64,000 nt of DNA from assembly GCA_050874385.1 (NCBI GenBank), contig JBNMKO010000001.1:62001-126000 (forward strand), written 5' to 3'. Source of the stretch: CAG-882 sp050874385. Lineage in GTDB: Bacteria; Bacillota; Clostridia; Lachnospirales; Lachnospiraceae. This document shows positions 24,668 through 33,045 of this stretch, piece after piece. The notes under the pieces are model-generated. The model made no database searches. It was not told the DNA's origin and was given only the letters and a program-made list of their open reading frames with translations. Each line of letters begins with the position of its first letter. Position 1 is the stretch's first letter. Position numbers and translations under genes: made by a program.

Positions 24668-26464
24668 ATGTCGAAGAATATTGAAAAAACGCCTAAATTT
24701 TGGTATGATAATCACAGATTAATCATAGGAGGGATTGTAGTGGATCCAATTACTCAAAAGTTTTTAGGCGAATTTTGTAAATCATTTGAAATAGATGAAA
24801 AGAAGACTGATACAGCATTTGAACATTTTTGTAATTATTGTTGTGTTAATAAAGAGAATGGAATTGTTGATATTAAACTTGAAGAAATGTCAACGGGAAA
24901 AAATGCTCAGGGAATAGATGGAATAGCTATCATTGTAAACCATAAGTTGGTGACTTCTATTTCTGAAATTGAATTTCAGATTCAAAACTCAAGAATGTTA
25001 GATGTGAATTTTGTTTTTATTCAAGCAAAGACATCTTCTTCATTTGATAACACATTAATGTTAAATTTCTTTGAATTTACCAAATCATTTTTTGAAGGTG
25101 ATGGTAGCGAATTTACAACACCTGAAATTCAAAACTTTTTTGAAATGAAAGAGTTTATTTATGACAATGCGGAGTATATGACGGAGAGCAATCCTAAATT
25201 ATCAATGTATTATGTTACTACTGGTAAGTGGGTTAATGATAAAACTCTTGTTAAGGTAAAGGATAGAAATGAAAAAGAGTTACAAAATCTAAATATTTTT
25301 TCTGAAATAAGATTTATACCTTGTGGCGCAACAGAGATTCAGTCGCTGTATCGAGGAACAAAAAATTTATTAACGGCAAAGTTTAAATTTGAAAAATATA
25401 TTGTTATGTTTGGAGATGAAGATAGTGATAGCATAGGCTATAGTGGTGTGATTCCGTTTAGAGAATATAGAAAAATTATCATGGGTGACGGAGATTCATT
25501 AAAGCCTGTTTTTGATGACAATATTCGTGATTTCTTAGGAAATAGAAATCCAGTTAATAAAGCAATAATAGCGACTTTGGAAGAATTGGATATTAACTCG
25601 TTTTGTATGTTGAATAATGGAATTACAATAATTGCTGAGAAAGTACAGATAACAGGAACAACTGCCGTGCTTACAGATTATCAAATTGTAAATGGCTGTC
25701 AGACAAGTCATGTTTTGTATGAAAATAGAAACTTGGCTGGAATTGATGAGTTATTAATTCCAATAAAAGTAATAGGAACGAAGGATGATGTTACTCGTAA
25801 TAATATTACTAAAGCAACAAATAGTCAGACATCAATAAAGCCTGAACAGTTAGAGGCTCTATCAGATTTTCAAAAAAATTTGGAAACATATTATAGTACT
25901 TTTGAAGGAGAACGAAGATTATATTATGAACGAAGGACTGGTCAATATCGATTGGAATCTATCCCAAAGACAAGAATAGTCAATATACCTCAACAAATAA
26001 AATCGGTTTCTGCTATGTTTTTGAATAATCCACATGGTGTTTCAGGTAATTATGGTACGATTGTCAAGGCGGTTGGAAATAAAATTTTTAAGGTGAATGA
26101 TAAAAAAATTTTGTATTACACTAGTTCTATTACACAATATAAGATTGAAAAACTGATATCAGATGGAGAGATTGATAAGAAATATAACAAATCACGTTAT
26201 CATGCTATGATGTTGTTTAGAATTTATGTATCCGGTAAGAGAGTGCCTAGGTTTAATGAGAATAAAATGGAGGAATATTGTAATAAGATTATTGGTACAT
26301 TGTTTGATGAAGAAAAATGTAAGACAATATTCTTGAAAATAATTAATTTTATTGTGGCACAGGATGAAATTGATTTTGGTGATAGAAAGACATTTGAAAG
26401 AAAAGAAACAACAGATTTGTTATTAAGTAAAACAACAGAATTAAAGCGATATATAGCAGAATGA
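24668..26464 (+). CDS. AIPR family abortive-infection protein
   Basis: A 598-residue AIPR (abortive infection phage resistance, PF10592-type) protein. The signature core DYQIVNGCQTSHVLYEN lies at about residues 338-353, after the typical FCMLNNGITIIAE. The N-terminal ~150 residues look like a restriction-endonuclease-like fold with an Mrr-type active site: D84 in QGIDGIAIIV and Q119-A-K121 in FVFIQAKTS. ATG at 24668 is chosen for its ATAGGAGGT site. The gene is markedly AT-rich compared with the flanking chromosome, consistent with horizontal transfer. It lies between island regulators and a decayed IS, 1 kb upstream of the DUF2075 cassette. A phage-defence role is inferred from the family. 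Confidence 0.88.
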   Translation: MSKNIEKTPKFWYDNHRLIIGGIVVDPITQKFLGEFCKSFEIDEKKTDTAFEHFCNYCCVNKENGIVDIKLEEMSTGKNAQGIDGIAIIVNHKLVTSISEIEFQIQNSRMLDVNFVFIQAKTSSSFDNTLMLNFFEFTKSFFEGDGSEFTTPEIQNFFEMKEFIYDNAEYMTESNPKLSMYYVTTGKWVNDKTLVKVKDRNEKELQNLNIFSEIRFIPCGATEIQSLYRGTKNLLTAKFKFEKYIVMFGDEDSDSIGYSGVIPFREYRKIIMGDGDSLKPVFDDNIRDFLGNRNPVNKAIIATLEELDINSFCMLNNGITIIAEKVQITGTTAVLTDYQIVNGCQTSHVLYENRNLAGIDELLIPIKVIGTKDDVTRNNITKATNSQTSIKPEQLEALSDFQKNLETYYSTFEGERRLYYERRTGQYRLESIPKTRIVNIPQQIKSVSAMFLNNPHGVSGNYGTIVKAVGNKIFKVNDKKILYYTSSITQYKIEKLISDGEIDKKYNKSRYHAMMLFRIYVSGKRVPRFNENKMEEYCNKIIGTLFDEEKCKTIFLKIINFIVAQDEIDFGDRKTFERKETTDLLLSKTTELKRYIAE

Positions 26465-26491
26465 TAATTAGTAAGGCACTTATGTTAAAAT

Positions 26492-27329
26492 ACCACTTTA
26501 CAACTTTATCCATGACATACAACCAACGAAAGCGCCATTTTTAAAGCCTTTATAAGACCACCTGATTTTATTTTTGTTTCGACATTTTTTACGAAACACA
26601 CAAAAATTACCTACTCATTTATCCTCCGGCTTAGCCCAAGACGCACTTCCTGTGTGCTGACATTTTTATACTGTGAAAACGCTTTATCTTTATACGGCAG
26701 TATTTTCATTGCACTATACGAAATGTTGATAAGGTTAATTATGGTTTCAATGCCTTTTTTGCTCCACGTCATGTATGAATACAGTGACCAGAATTTTTTC
26801 TGTTCATAGTAGCTGACTTTAATGTTCCATCGGAACCCATACATGAACAGCGGTATATACTGCATCCATTCCGCACGCGCCTGATTAAGAGGTGATTTTT
26901 CCTGTCGTGCACACGTTATATGTATTGATGCCGGCGAAACCGTACTGAAAAAAGCCGCCTTGTCTGTGATGTTTTATCCGAAAGTGTGAAGTCATCCGTT
27001 GGTGACAGGCGCTTTCCATGTCTGGCAGGTCTTCCTCTCTTTCCCGTTGGTGCAGGAGGTAGGTCATACATCACGGAGTCTAAAATGAATACCTGATCCC
27101 TGAGGCAAAGTTCAGACATGACACGGCGCACCATCTGGGCGGCAAGTTCAAGCTTTAACTTTTCTTTTATCCACATACGGTATCCAAGAGGAACTGACTG
27201 ATAAACAATCTTTTTGTTGTATAATAGATTTGCCGTAAGGGTCACTCCTTTGTTGTTCTTTTATCCAAACTTATTATACATCAAAAGTGACCCCTGCGGT
27301 ATTTTTTTACTCAAAAGTTGTAAAGTGGT
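26492..27329 (-). mobile_element. Decayed insertion sequence with intact 16-bp terminal inverted repeats
   Basis: Perfect 16-bp inverted repeats close the element: ACCACTTTACAACTTT (26492-26507) and its complement AAAGTTGTAAAGTGGT (27314-27329). The immediate flanks GTTAAAAT and GTTAGAAT are similar and may be an 8-bp target duplication with one change. Inside are only broken pieces of a minus-strand DDE transposase. At about 840 bp it is too short to be complete, so it has lost internal sequence. Intact ends mean it could still be mobilised by a related transposase. Confidence 0.7.
26611..27245 (-). pseudogene. DDE transposase remnant, frameshifted and deleted
   Basis: The minus strand carries consecutive transposase-like pieces in different frames. 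The 5' part (from 27245) reads VYQSVPLGYRMWIKEKLKLE, then VFILDSVMYDLPPAPTGKRG and GRPARHGKRL, the linker found in clostridial DDE transposases of the IS4-like/IS701-like group. A later piece (26865-26611) reads YGFRWNIKVSYYEQKKFWSL, the downstream DDE-domain block. The pieces cannot form one protein because of frame changes and an apparent internal deletion. Confidence 0.7.
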
Positions 27330-27486
27330 GTTAGAATAAGATAACCTGATTAATCGAATATAAGATGGTGTTTAAGAGCGATTTCTTTTTGAGAAACTGC
27401 TCTTTTTTTCTTTGTTGGAAGTGTGATAGTGTGTTATAATGTATCCCATAAAGATTATTTGGTGCATTAATAGTGAGGGAATAATT

Positions 27487-29337
27487 ATGGTAAAAAATAA
27501 TAGTGAAGTTGATGCAAATGTAAAGAGTGTAGAAGCAGGAAAAAAGTTGATTTATAGTGAGAAGATTTCAAATCTCTTTGGATTATCGGGTGATGAAATA
27601 GTTCAAAGAATGGAGAATTTTTATGACAAGAATTCAGAGGCTGAAAAGAAGTCTTGGAGAGTGTCTCTGCCTAAATTAATAGAAGTTGTTCGGCGTGCAG
27701 GCTTGGGTAATTTGTATATTGTTACAGAATATGAATTACCCACTGGAGGGAGAATTGATGCAACCCTTGTTGGTGATGATGATAATGGAAAGCACCATGT
27801 TCTCGTAATAGAGCTGAAACAATGGAGCAGAGGTGGAATAGAGTATTATGCTAATAATGGATTTCCGACAATAAAGGTAAATGCGGCTAATCCATATATT
27901 TCAAGACACCCGGTAAATCAGACCAAGGAGTATACAGATGCATTGATTGGAAATCATAGTAATGTTGTTAATGGACAGCTAAGTATTTCGGGATGTCAGT
28001 ATTTGCACGAGTTCGAACTTGATGAGAAGAATTTTTTCATCCAAGATGGGTATTCGGATGTTGATATTTCTATGATGTTTGTGAAAGGAGAGGAAGATAC
28101 TTTTGCTAATTATTTAAAGTCTGTTTTTTCACCATCTACTGATAACGAATTAGCTAGAAATCTGTTTGTTGATGGGGATTATGTCACTACTGAAATGGAC
28201 ATGGAGATAATTAATAAGATTACGGAATCTCCTGATAACATACCATTGTGGCATGATCAATCAGAAATACTTGATTATATTATGCCTTTGCTTAAACAGC
28301 AGTCAGAGAGCAAACTGACAACAAAGCATATGATTCTTATTGCTGGTGCAGCCGGAACTGGAAAGACAATTGTTGGATTTCGGATTTTGTCGGAGTATTG
28401 GCGATTGCATCCTAATGCTGGTGACGACTGTGGATGTAAGTATACCTTGCCCCAAAGCCGTACAATAAAACAGGTGCTTGATGGTTTGCGCAATGATGAA
28501 GCAGGAATACGGGCTGAATTTTTAAATTATATTAGTGGAAAGTGCGATTTATTAGTAATTGATGAGGCACATAGAATAACTGAATTTAACGATTCGATTA
28601 GTTCTGCCGATATTGTAATTGTTCTTCAAGATGATAGGCAGCGGGTGAGAGGTAATGAAATTGGAACAATAGCAAATTTCAGCAATTTTGCAGAGGAAAG
28701 AGGTTATATATTTACTGCATTTTCTTTAGATTATCAAAAGCGATCAGGATTAGGAAGCTATGTAGATAGATTAGATAAACTCCTTTATGGGCAGGATTAT
28801 TTGCATGATGTTGGATTAGGTCTTGAAGTAACTGTGTTTGACAATATTCAAGATATGGAATTATGGATGAATAATTGCCATAATATCACTACAAGTACGA
28901 AATATTATGCTTCATATTGCTGGGAGTGGAAAAGTAAAAATAGACCTACGGAAATAGATATTAAGATACCTGAAATTAACCCGGTATTTCAAAAGCAATG
29001 GAATCCGATGAATGGTCAGTATAATTGGTATTTGGATTCAATTGATAAGGTTGGTTGTATTTATACAGCTCAGGGATTGGGTTTTGATTATGTTGGATTT
29101 ATTTGGTGGGATGACCTTGTATGGAGAACAGATCATTGGGAATTTCATATTGATAAGGTTACCAGATATGATAAGCAGTTGAAAAAATCTATTGCCACGA
29201 ATGCAGACAACCAGGATTTATTGTTGAACATTTATCGGGTAATGCTTACAAGAGCAAAGAAAGGACTGGGCATTTGGTTTAAGGATGAGGAAACAAAGCA
29301 ATTCTTTAAAAAGGTATGCTTATTGGAGGATATGTAA
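27487..29337 (+). CDS. PD-(D/E)XK nuclease fused to DUF2075 ATPase/helicase
   Basis: A 616-residue two-domain protein. The N-terminal part carries a restriction-type active site: E83, D91 in TGGRIDATLV and E109-L-K111 in VLVIELKQW. The C-terminal half is a DUF2075 (Schlafen-type superfamily 1-like) P-loop ATPase: Walker A GAAGTGKT at 287-294, Walker B DLLVIDEAH at 354-362, a Q/R sensor block (VLQDDRQRVRG), and a C-terminal VMLTRAKKGLGI motif typical of helicase motif VI. ATG at 27487 follows GAGGGAA. Its stop overlaps the next start as TAATG. The gene is AT-rich. A nuclease-motor protein in a mobile island points to defence, inferred from family and context. Confidence 0.85.
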   Translation: MVKNNSEVDANVKSVEAGKKLIYSEKISNLFGLSGDEIVQRMENFYDKNSEAEKKSWRVSLPKLIEVVRRAGLGNLYIVTEYELPTGGRIDATLVGDDDNGKHHVLVIELKQWSRGGIEYYANNGFPTIKVNAANPYISRHPVNQTKEYTDALIGNHSNVVNGQLSISGCQYLHEFELDEKNFFIQDGYSDVDISMMFVKGEEDTFANYLKSVFSPSTDNELARNLFVDGDYVTTEMDMEIINKITESPDNIPLWHDQSEILDYIMPLLKQQSESKLTTKHMILIAGAAGTGKTIVGFRILSEYWRLHPNAGDDCGCKYTLPQSRTIKQVLDGLRNDEAGIRAEFLNYISGKCDLLVIDEAHRITEFNDSISSADIVIVLQDDRQRVRGNEIGTIANFSNFAEERGYIFTAFSLDYQKRSGLGSYVDRLDKLLYGQDYLHDVGLGLEVTVFDNIQDMELWMNNCHNITTSTKYYASYCWEWKSKNRPTEIDIKIPEINPVFQKQWNPMNGQYNWYLDSIDKVGCIYTAQGLGFDYVGFIWWDDLVWRTDHWEFHIDKVTRYDKQLKKSIATNADNQDLLLNIYRVMLTRAKKGLGIWFKDEETKQFFKKVCLLEDM

Positions 29338-29663
29338 TGGAAAGATTAGAAGAATTGTCAGCCAGGATAAAGAAGTTCAACGAAGAAAGAGAATGGGATC
29401 AGTTCCATACTCCGTCAAATTTAGCAAAATCTATTTCGATTGAAGCAAGTGAATTGCTAGAATGCTTTCAGTGGAATGATACAAGTTATGATATTGACAA
29501 TGTACTTGAAGAACTTGCGGATGTAACAAATTATTGTTTGCAGATGGCTCAGGTTTTAGGTGTTGATATTATTGATGTAGTTAATAAGAAAATGGATGTT
29601 ACTGAGAAAAAATATCCGATTGATAAAGCAAAAGGTGTTTCTACAAAATATGATAAATTGTAA
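29337..29663 (+). CDS. MazG-like nucleotide pyrophosphohydrolase
   Basis: A 108-residue all-helical enzyme of the MazG/dCTPase superfamily, which cleaves NTPs or dNTPs to monophosphates. The metal-binding E-x-x-E ... E-x-x-D pattern is visible: E36/E39 in SISIEASELLECFQW and E59/D62 in VLEELADVTNYC. The preceding EREWDQFHTPSNLAKS is characteristic of the small stand-alone group. Its ATG overlaps the upstream TAA (TAATG), so translation is coupled to the nuclease-DUF2075 gene, and 12 bp separate it from the GIY-YIG gene. Depleting nucleotides or clearing modified ones during infection would fit a defence cassette (inference). Confidence 0.87.
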   Translation: MERLEELSARIKKFNEEREWDQFHTPSNLAKSISIEASELLECFQWNDTSYDIDNVLEELADVTNYCLQMAQVLGVDIIDVVNKKMDVTEKKYPIDKAKGVSTKYDKL

Positions 29664-29675
29664 GGAGAAAGATGA

Positions 29676-31448
29676 ATGGCAAAATATTCTATAGTGGAGT
29701 TGTCGGTCAGCAATGGTAATCTGGTCGGTATTGATAACTTAAGTAATAATGAAAAGAAAGCATTGGAACTAAATAATGCTATTTATATATACAGAGGAAC
29801 AAGGTTGAAGAAAGTATACATTGGTCAGACTATTCACTTTATAGAACGACATAAGCAGCACTACAATGGAAAGGAAGAAAAGTTTAATATTGCTGATTTT
29901 AATAAAGTAATGGTAATCTTTTCGGTGTATTTTAATCGTTCTGCACTTGATGATGTGGAGAGCCAGTTAATTACATACTTTATGGCAGATAATTCAAAAA
30001 CGGTTGGAGCAGTATCGTTTGATAATGATGAGGTAATTAATAGAACTGGTGGTAACAGCGTAAATGAATATGTTGGTAGAGAGAATGTTGCTTCAGATGT
30101 AATTCTTCCGTTATGGGAAAAAGAGTTATATCCAAGAGGATGGGTTAGCACGTCAACCCTTGATGAATTAAGAGCAAAACAGTTGGTTAAATATAGTCCT
30201 ATTAAACAACTGACTGCTGAACAGGGCCAGTTAATAACTGAAATAATTAATAATCCAGATAAGAATTATGTCATTAATGGGGATGCAGGTACTGGAAAGA
30301 CTGTATTATTAACGCATCTGGTTGCTGGTATTATTAAAAACAGACCAGGGGCAAAGATAGGTGTTGTAGTGCAGCCAAATTGGGAGAAGACAGGAGCAAA
30401 CATCTTTAAGGTATATGGAATGAACAGCAGTTATCTTTCGGTTACTACTGCGACCAAGATTATTGCTGAGAATGGGGAATACGATGTTATTATTGTAGAT
30501 GAATCACATAAGCTTTCCAGAAAATATGGTAAGCAGCATCCTTCATTTGGGCAGGTATATAAAATTCCGGGTTTTGAGGATTGTAATTCGCATCTTGAAA
30601 TACTTCAGAGGATGGGGCAGCAGATAATTCTTATGTATGATGTGTTGCAGGCTATCAGGCCCGCAAACATTACAAGGGAGATGTTTAAGCAGTTGACTGC
30701 AGGTTATGAAAAAAAATTCTTATATACACAGTTTAGAATTCAAGCACCTAAAGGAAATAGTTATACCTCCGATGACTATGTAAATGGTATAAAGTATTTA
30801 CTTTTTAAAGATACAGGACTTCTTGATTCTGACTTGACTAATTATAATCCACGTTTTAACAGGGATGTTTTCAGGGACAAATCCAAGGATGCTTATTTTG
30901 GATATTTTCCGGGAAAACCTATGCATCAGCTGATTGATTGGATTGAGGAAGATAGAAACTTAAATGCGCAACATATAAACAGAGTACTATCTGGTATGTT
31001 CTGCTGTGCTACGGTTGATAAATGGAGTATTGCGCATGGAAAAGACGCGTCAATTACGCATTTTCATGAGGATGGATTGAATAGAAGGTGGAATTCCACT
31101 CAGGAGAACTAGATTAATATCAATGATGCAGATGCGCAAGATCAGATTGGTTCGGTGTTTGCTGTTCAGGGAATTGATTTAAATAAGGTCGGCGTTATGA
31201 TCGGGCCTGATATACGAGTTAATGCTAACGGGGTTTTAGAGGCAGTTCCTGACAATCATAATAATACTAATAACAAGTTCTCAGCCGAGGAAATGACAGA
31301 TCCAGCTAATCAATTTGAATTTACTCTATATATCTTAAATCAGTATTATGTCTTGCTGACACGAGGTATTGATGGAATTCGCCTTGGTTTTTGGGATGGG
31401 GATGATTCTTTTAGAAAATATATGGAAGAGACTTTAGATATTCGCTAA
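29676..31448 (+). pseudogene. GIY-YIG nuclease fused to DUF2075 ATPase, split by an amber codon
   Basis: One continuous 590-codon frame interrupted only by TAG at 31110-31112. The N-terminus is a GIY-YIG nuclease: IYIYRG (36-41), VYIGQT (47-52), arginine and histidine in FIERHKQHY, and catalytic glutamate E95 in LDDVESQLI. A DUF2075 ATPase follows: Walker A NGDAGTGKTVLL near 201, Walker B DVIIVDESHK near 270. After the stop the same frame continues DADAQDQIGSVFAVQG and ends with the motif-VI-like YYVLLTRGIDGIRLGFW, needed for ATPase function. The stop falls after RRWNSTQEN, where a tryptophan (TGG) is likely, so one G-to-A change explains it. The 478-residue product would be inactive unless the codon is read through. 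Confidence 0.85.
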
Positions 31449-31454
31449 TCATTA

Positions 31455-32933
31455 ATGAAAACTATCATATACTTTCTTATGGACGAAGCAATTTATTTTA
31501 TACATGGCGTATTACTTGTCATGTTATTAAAAACAGCAAATCCGCATTTTAAATTTAAGCAATCGTATGTGACCAATGGAATATTGCTGATACAATACAT
31601 GGCAGTTCAGATGCTTCTGCACTATTCGAGTTTGGCGAAGAGCATATTGTATGGAAGTAGTATGGCAATCAATAACAGCCGTCAGAGCATCATACCGGTA
31701 TTGATAAGTGCTTCGATTACTTTGATAGTGAGCATGACACTTTTGAGGGAAAAAGGGCTGAAAGTTACTTATTGTGTCACAACCTTTTATTCGGTAATTG
31801 AGCTTTTGAAGTTTGCCATTTATCCATGCTTATTATGGTTGCTTGAAAAGCAGCTTGATTTAAATCAATATCTATTTTTGGACAGGCAGTTGTATGGGCA
31901 AAAGATGTTTTATGCAGTGACGGAAGTAATAGAGGTCGTGTGGAATATTCTTTTTGGTTTTATGATTATATTTTTGGCGTATGAGATAATTAAGAGGATA
32001 AAAAAGTATATTGAAATAAAAGAGATATATCAGAAATCGGAATTGATTTTTCTGTTGTTTCCAAGCGTCACGGGATTAATACTGTGTCTGATTATTCGCA
32101 GCATAATGTTTTCAATTGAGGGTGCCAATATTCATTCTTTGCTTGATAGCCGTCCGGAGATGAACTTCCTAATTCCGTGTATTTCAATGTTATGTATTTT
32201 TATGATTATTCTTACCGCAAAAATGTTGCGAAAACTGATAGATGAAAGCAATAAGAAAATTGAAGTCAGTATTTATCAGGACAGAATTAAGAAAATGGAG
32301 CAGCATATAGGAGAAATAGAAAATCTTTATGCCGGAATTCGCGGTATGAAACATGACATGAAAAATTATATAGCAGATATGGAAGCGTTGATGAATGATG
32401 GGGATAAAAAGCAGTCAAATCAGACCGTATTAAAACAGTATCTGGGTTCATTGGAGATTTCCTTAGAGCAGTTGGATATGAAATACAATACAGGAAATCC
32501 GGTGACAGATGTTATCATCCAAAGATATGTTAAACTGGCTGAGAAGAATGATATTGAGTTTTGGTCTGACTTTATTTATCCGATGAATATGAACATAGAT
32601 GTATTTGACATAAGCATTATAATTAATAATGCGTTAGATAATGCCTTGGAGGCTTGTCAGAGGCAAAAAGAAGGTAAGAAGTTTATAGAATTGACAGCAT
32701 ATCGGCGTGAAAATATGTTTTTTATTATCATTAAAAATAGTTTTGACGGAACACTTACAAGAAATAAAATAGATGGCAGTCTGCTCACCTCAAAATCAGA
32801 CTCAGAAAACCACGGTTTAGGACTCAGGAATATTGAAGTGTGTGCAGAAAAATATTATGGAAAAGCGGAAAAGACAGTAAAAGATAAAGAGTTTGAGCTT
32901 GCAGTTATGCTCCAAAAACGAATCAGCGGGTAA
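31455..32933 (+). CDS. AgrC-like sensor kinase (GHKL ATPase), orphan
   Basis: A 492-residue membrane kinase with about six or seven hydrophobic segments in residues 1-265, a coiled-coil dimerisation helix with the likely phospho-histidine in RGMKHDMKNYIADMEAL, and a C-terminal GHKL ATPase domain (N box IINNALDNALEAC, G box NHGLGLRNIEV). This is the design of quorum-sensing and bacteriocin-regulating kinases that pair with LytTR response regulators, yet no regulator or peptide gene is adjacent. The start lies 6 bp after the broken GIY-YIG gene and no ribosome site is visible, which suggests the upstream end was altered when the island inserted. Confidence 0.82.
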   Translation: MKTIIYFLMDEAIYFIHGVLLVMLLKTANPHFKFKQSYVTNGILLIQYMAVQMLLHYSSLAKSILYGSSMAINNSRQSIIPVLISASITLIVSMTLLREKGLKVTYCVTTFYSVIELLKFAIYPCLLWLLEKQLDLNQYLFLDRQLYGQKMFYAVTEVIEVVWNILFGFMIIFLAYEIIKRIKKYIEIKEIYQKSELIFLLFPSVTGLILCLIIRSIMFSIEGANIHSLLDSRPEMNFLIPCISMLCIFMIILTAKMLRKLIDESNKKIEVSIYQDRIKKMEQHIGEIENLYAGIRGMKHDMKNYIADMEALMNDGDKKQSNQTVLKQYLGSLEISLEQLDMKYNTGNPVTDVIIQRYVKLAEKNDIEFWSDFIYPMNMNIDVFDISIIINNALDNALEACQRQKEGKKFIELTAYRRENMFFIIIKNSFDGTLTRNKIDGSLLTSKSDSENHGLGLRNIEVCAEKYYGKAEKTVKDKEFELAVMLQKRISG

Positions 32934-33045
32934 TGTGCGAGCTGTTTGAATAAAAAGAGAGTATCAGTTTATTCAATAAGATATAAAAGATTGAAAAACC
33001 TTGAATTTTGAAAAAACACTTGATTATATGAGGAGGCAAATCTAA

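Noticed and set aside
24668..29337. Composite transposon carrying AIPR
   Set aside because: Only one IS remnant with these ends is present and the IS3 fragment on the other side is unrelated, so there is no matching pair.
29676..31448. Stop-codon reassignment (TAG as an amino acid) in this organism
   Set aside because: TAG ends other normal genes in the window (for example cheX and the hypothetical gene at 38392), so only a local mutation or readthrough is reasonable.
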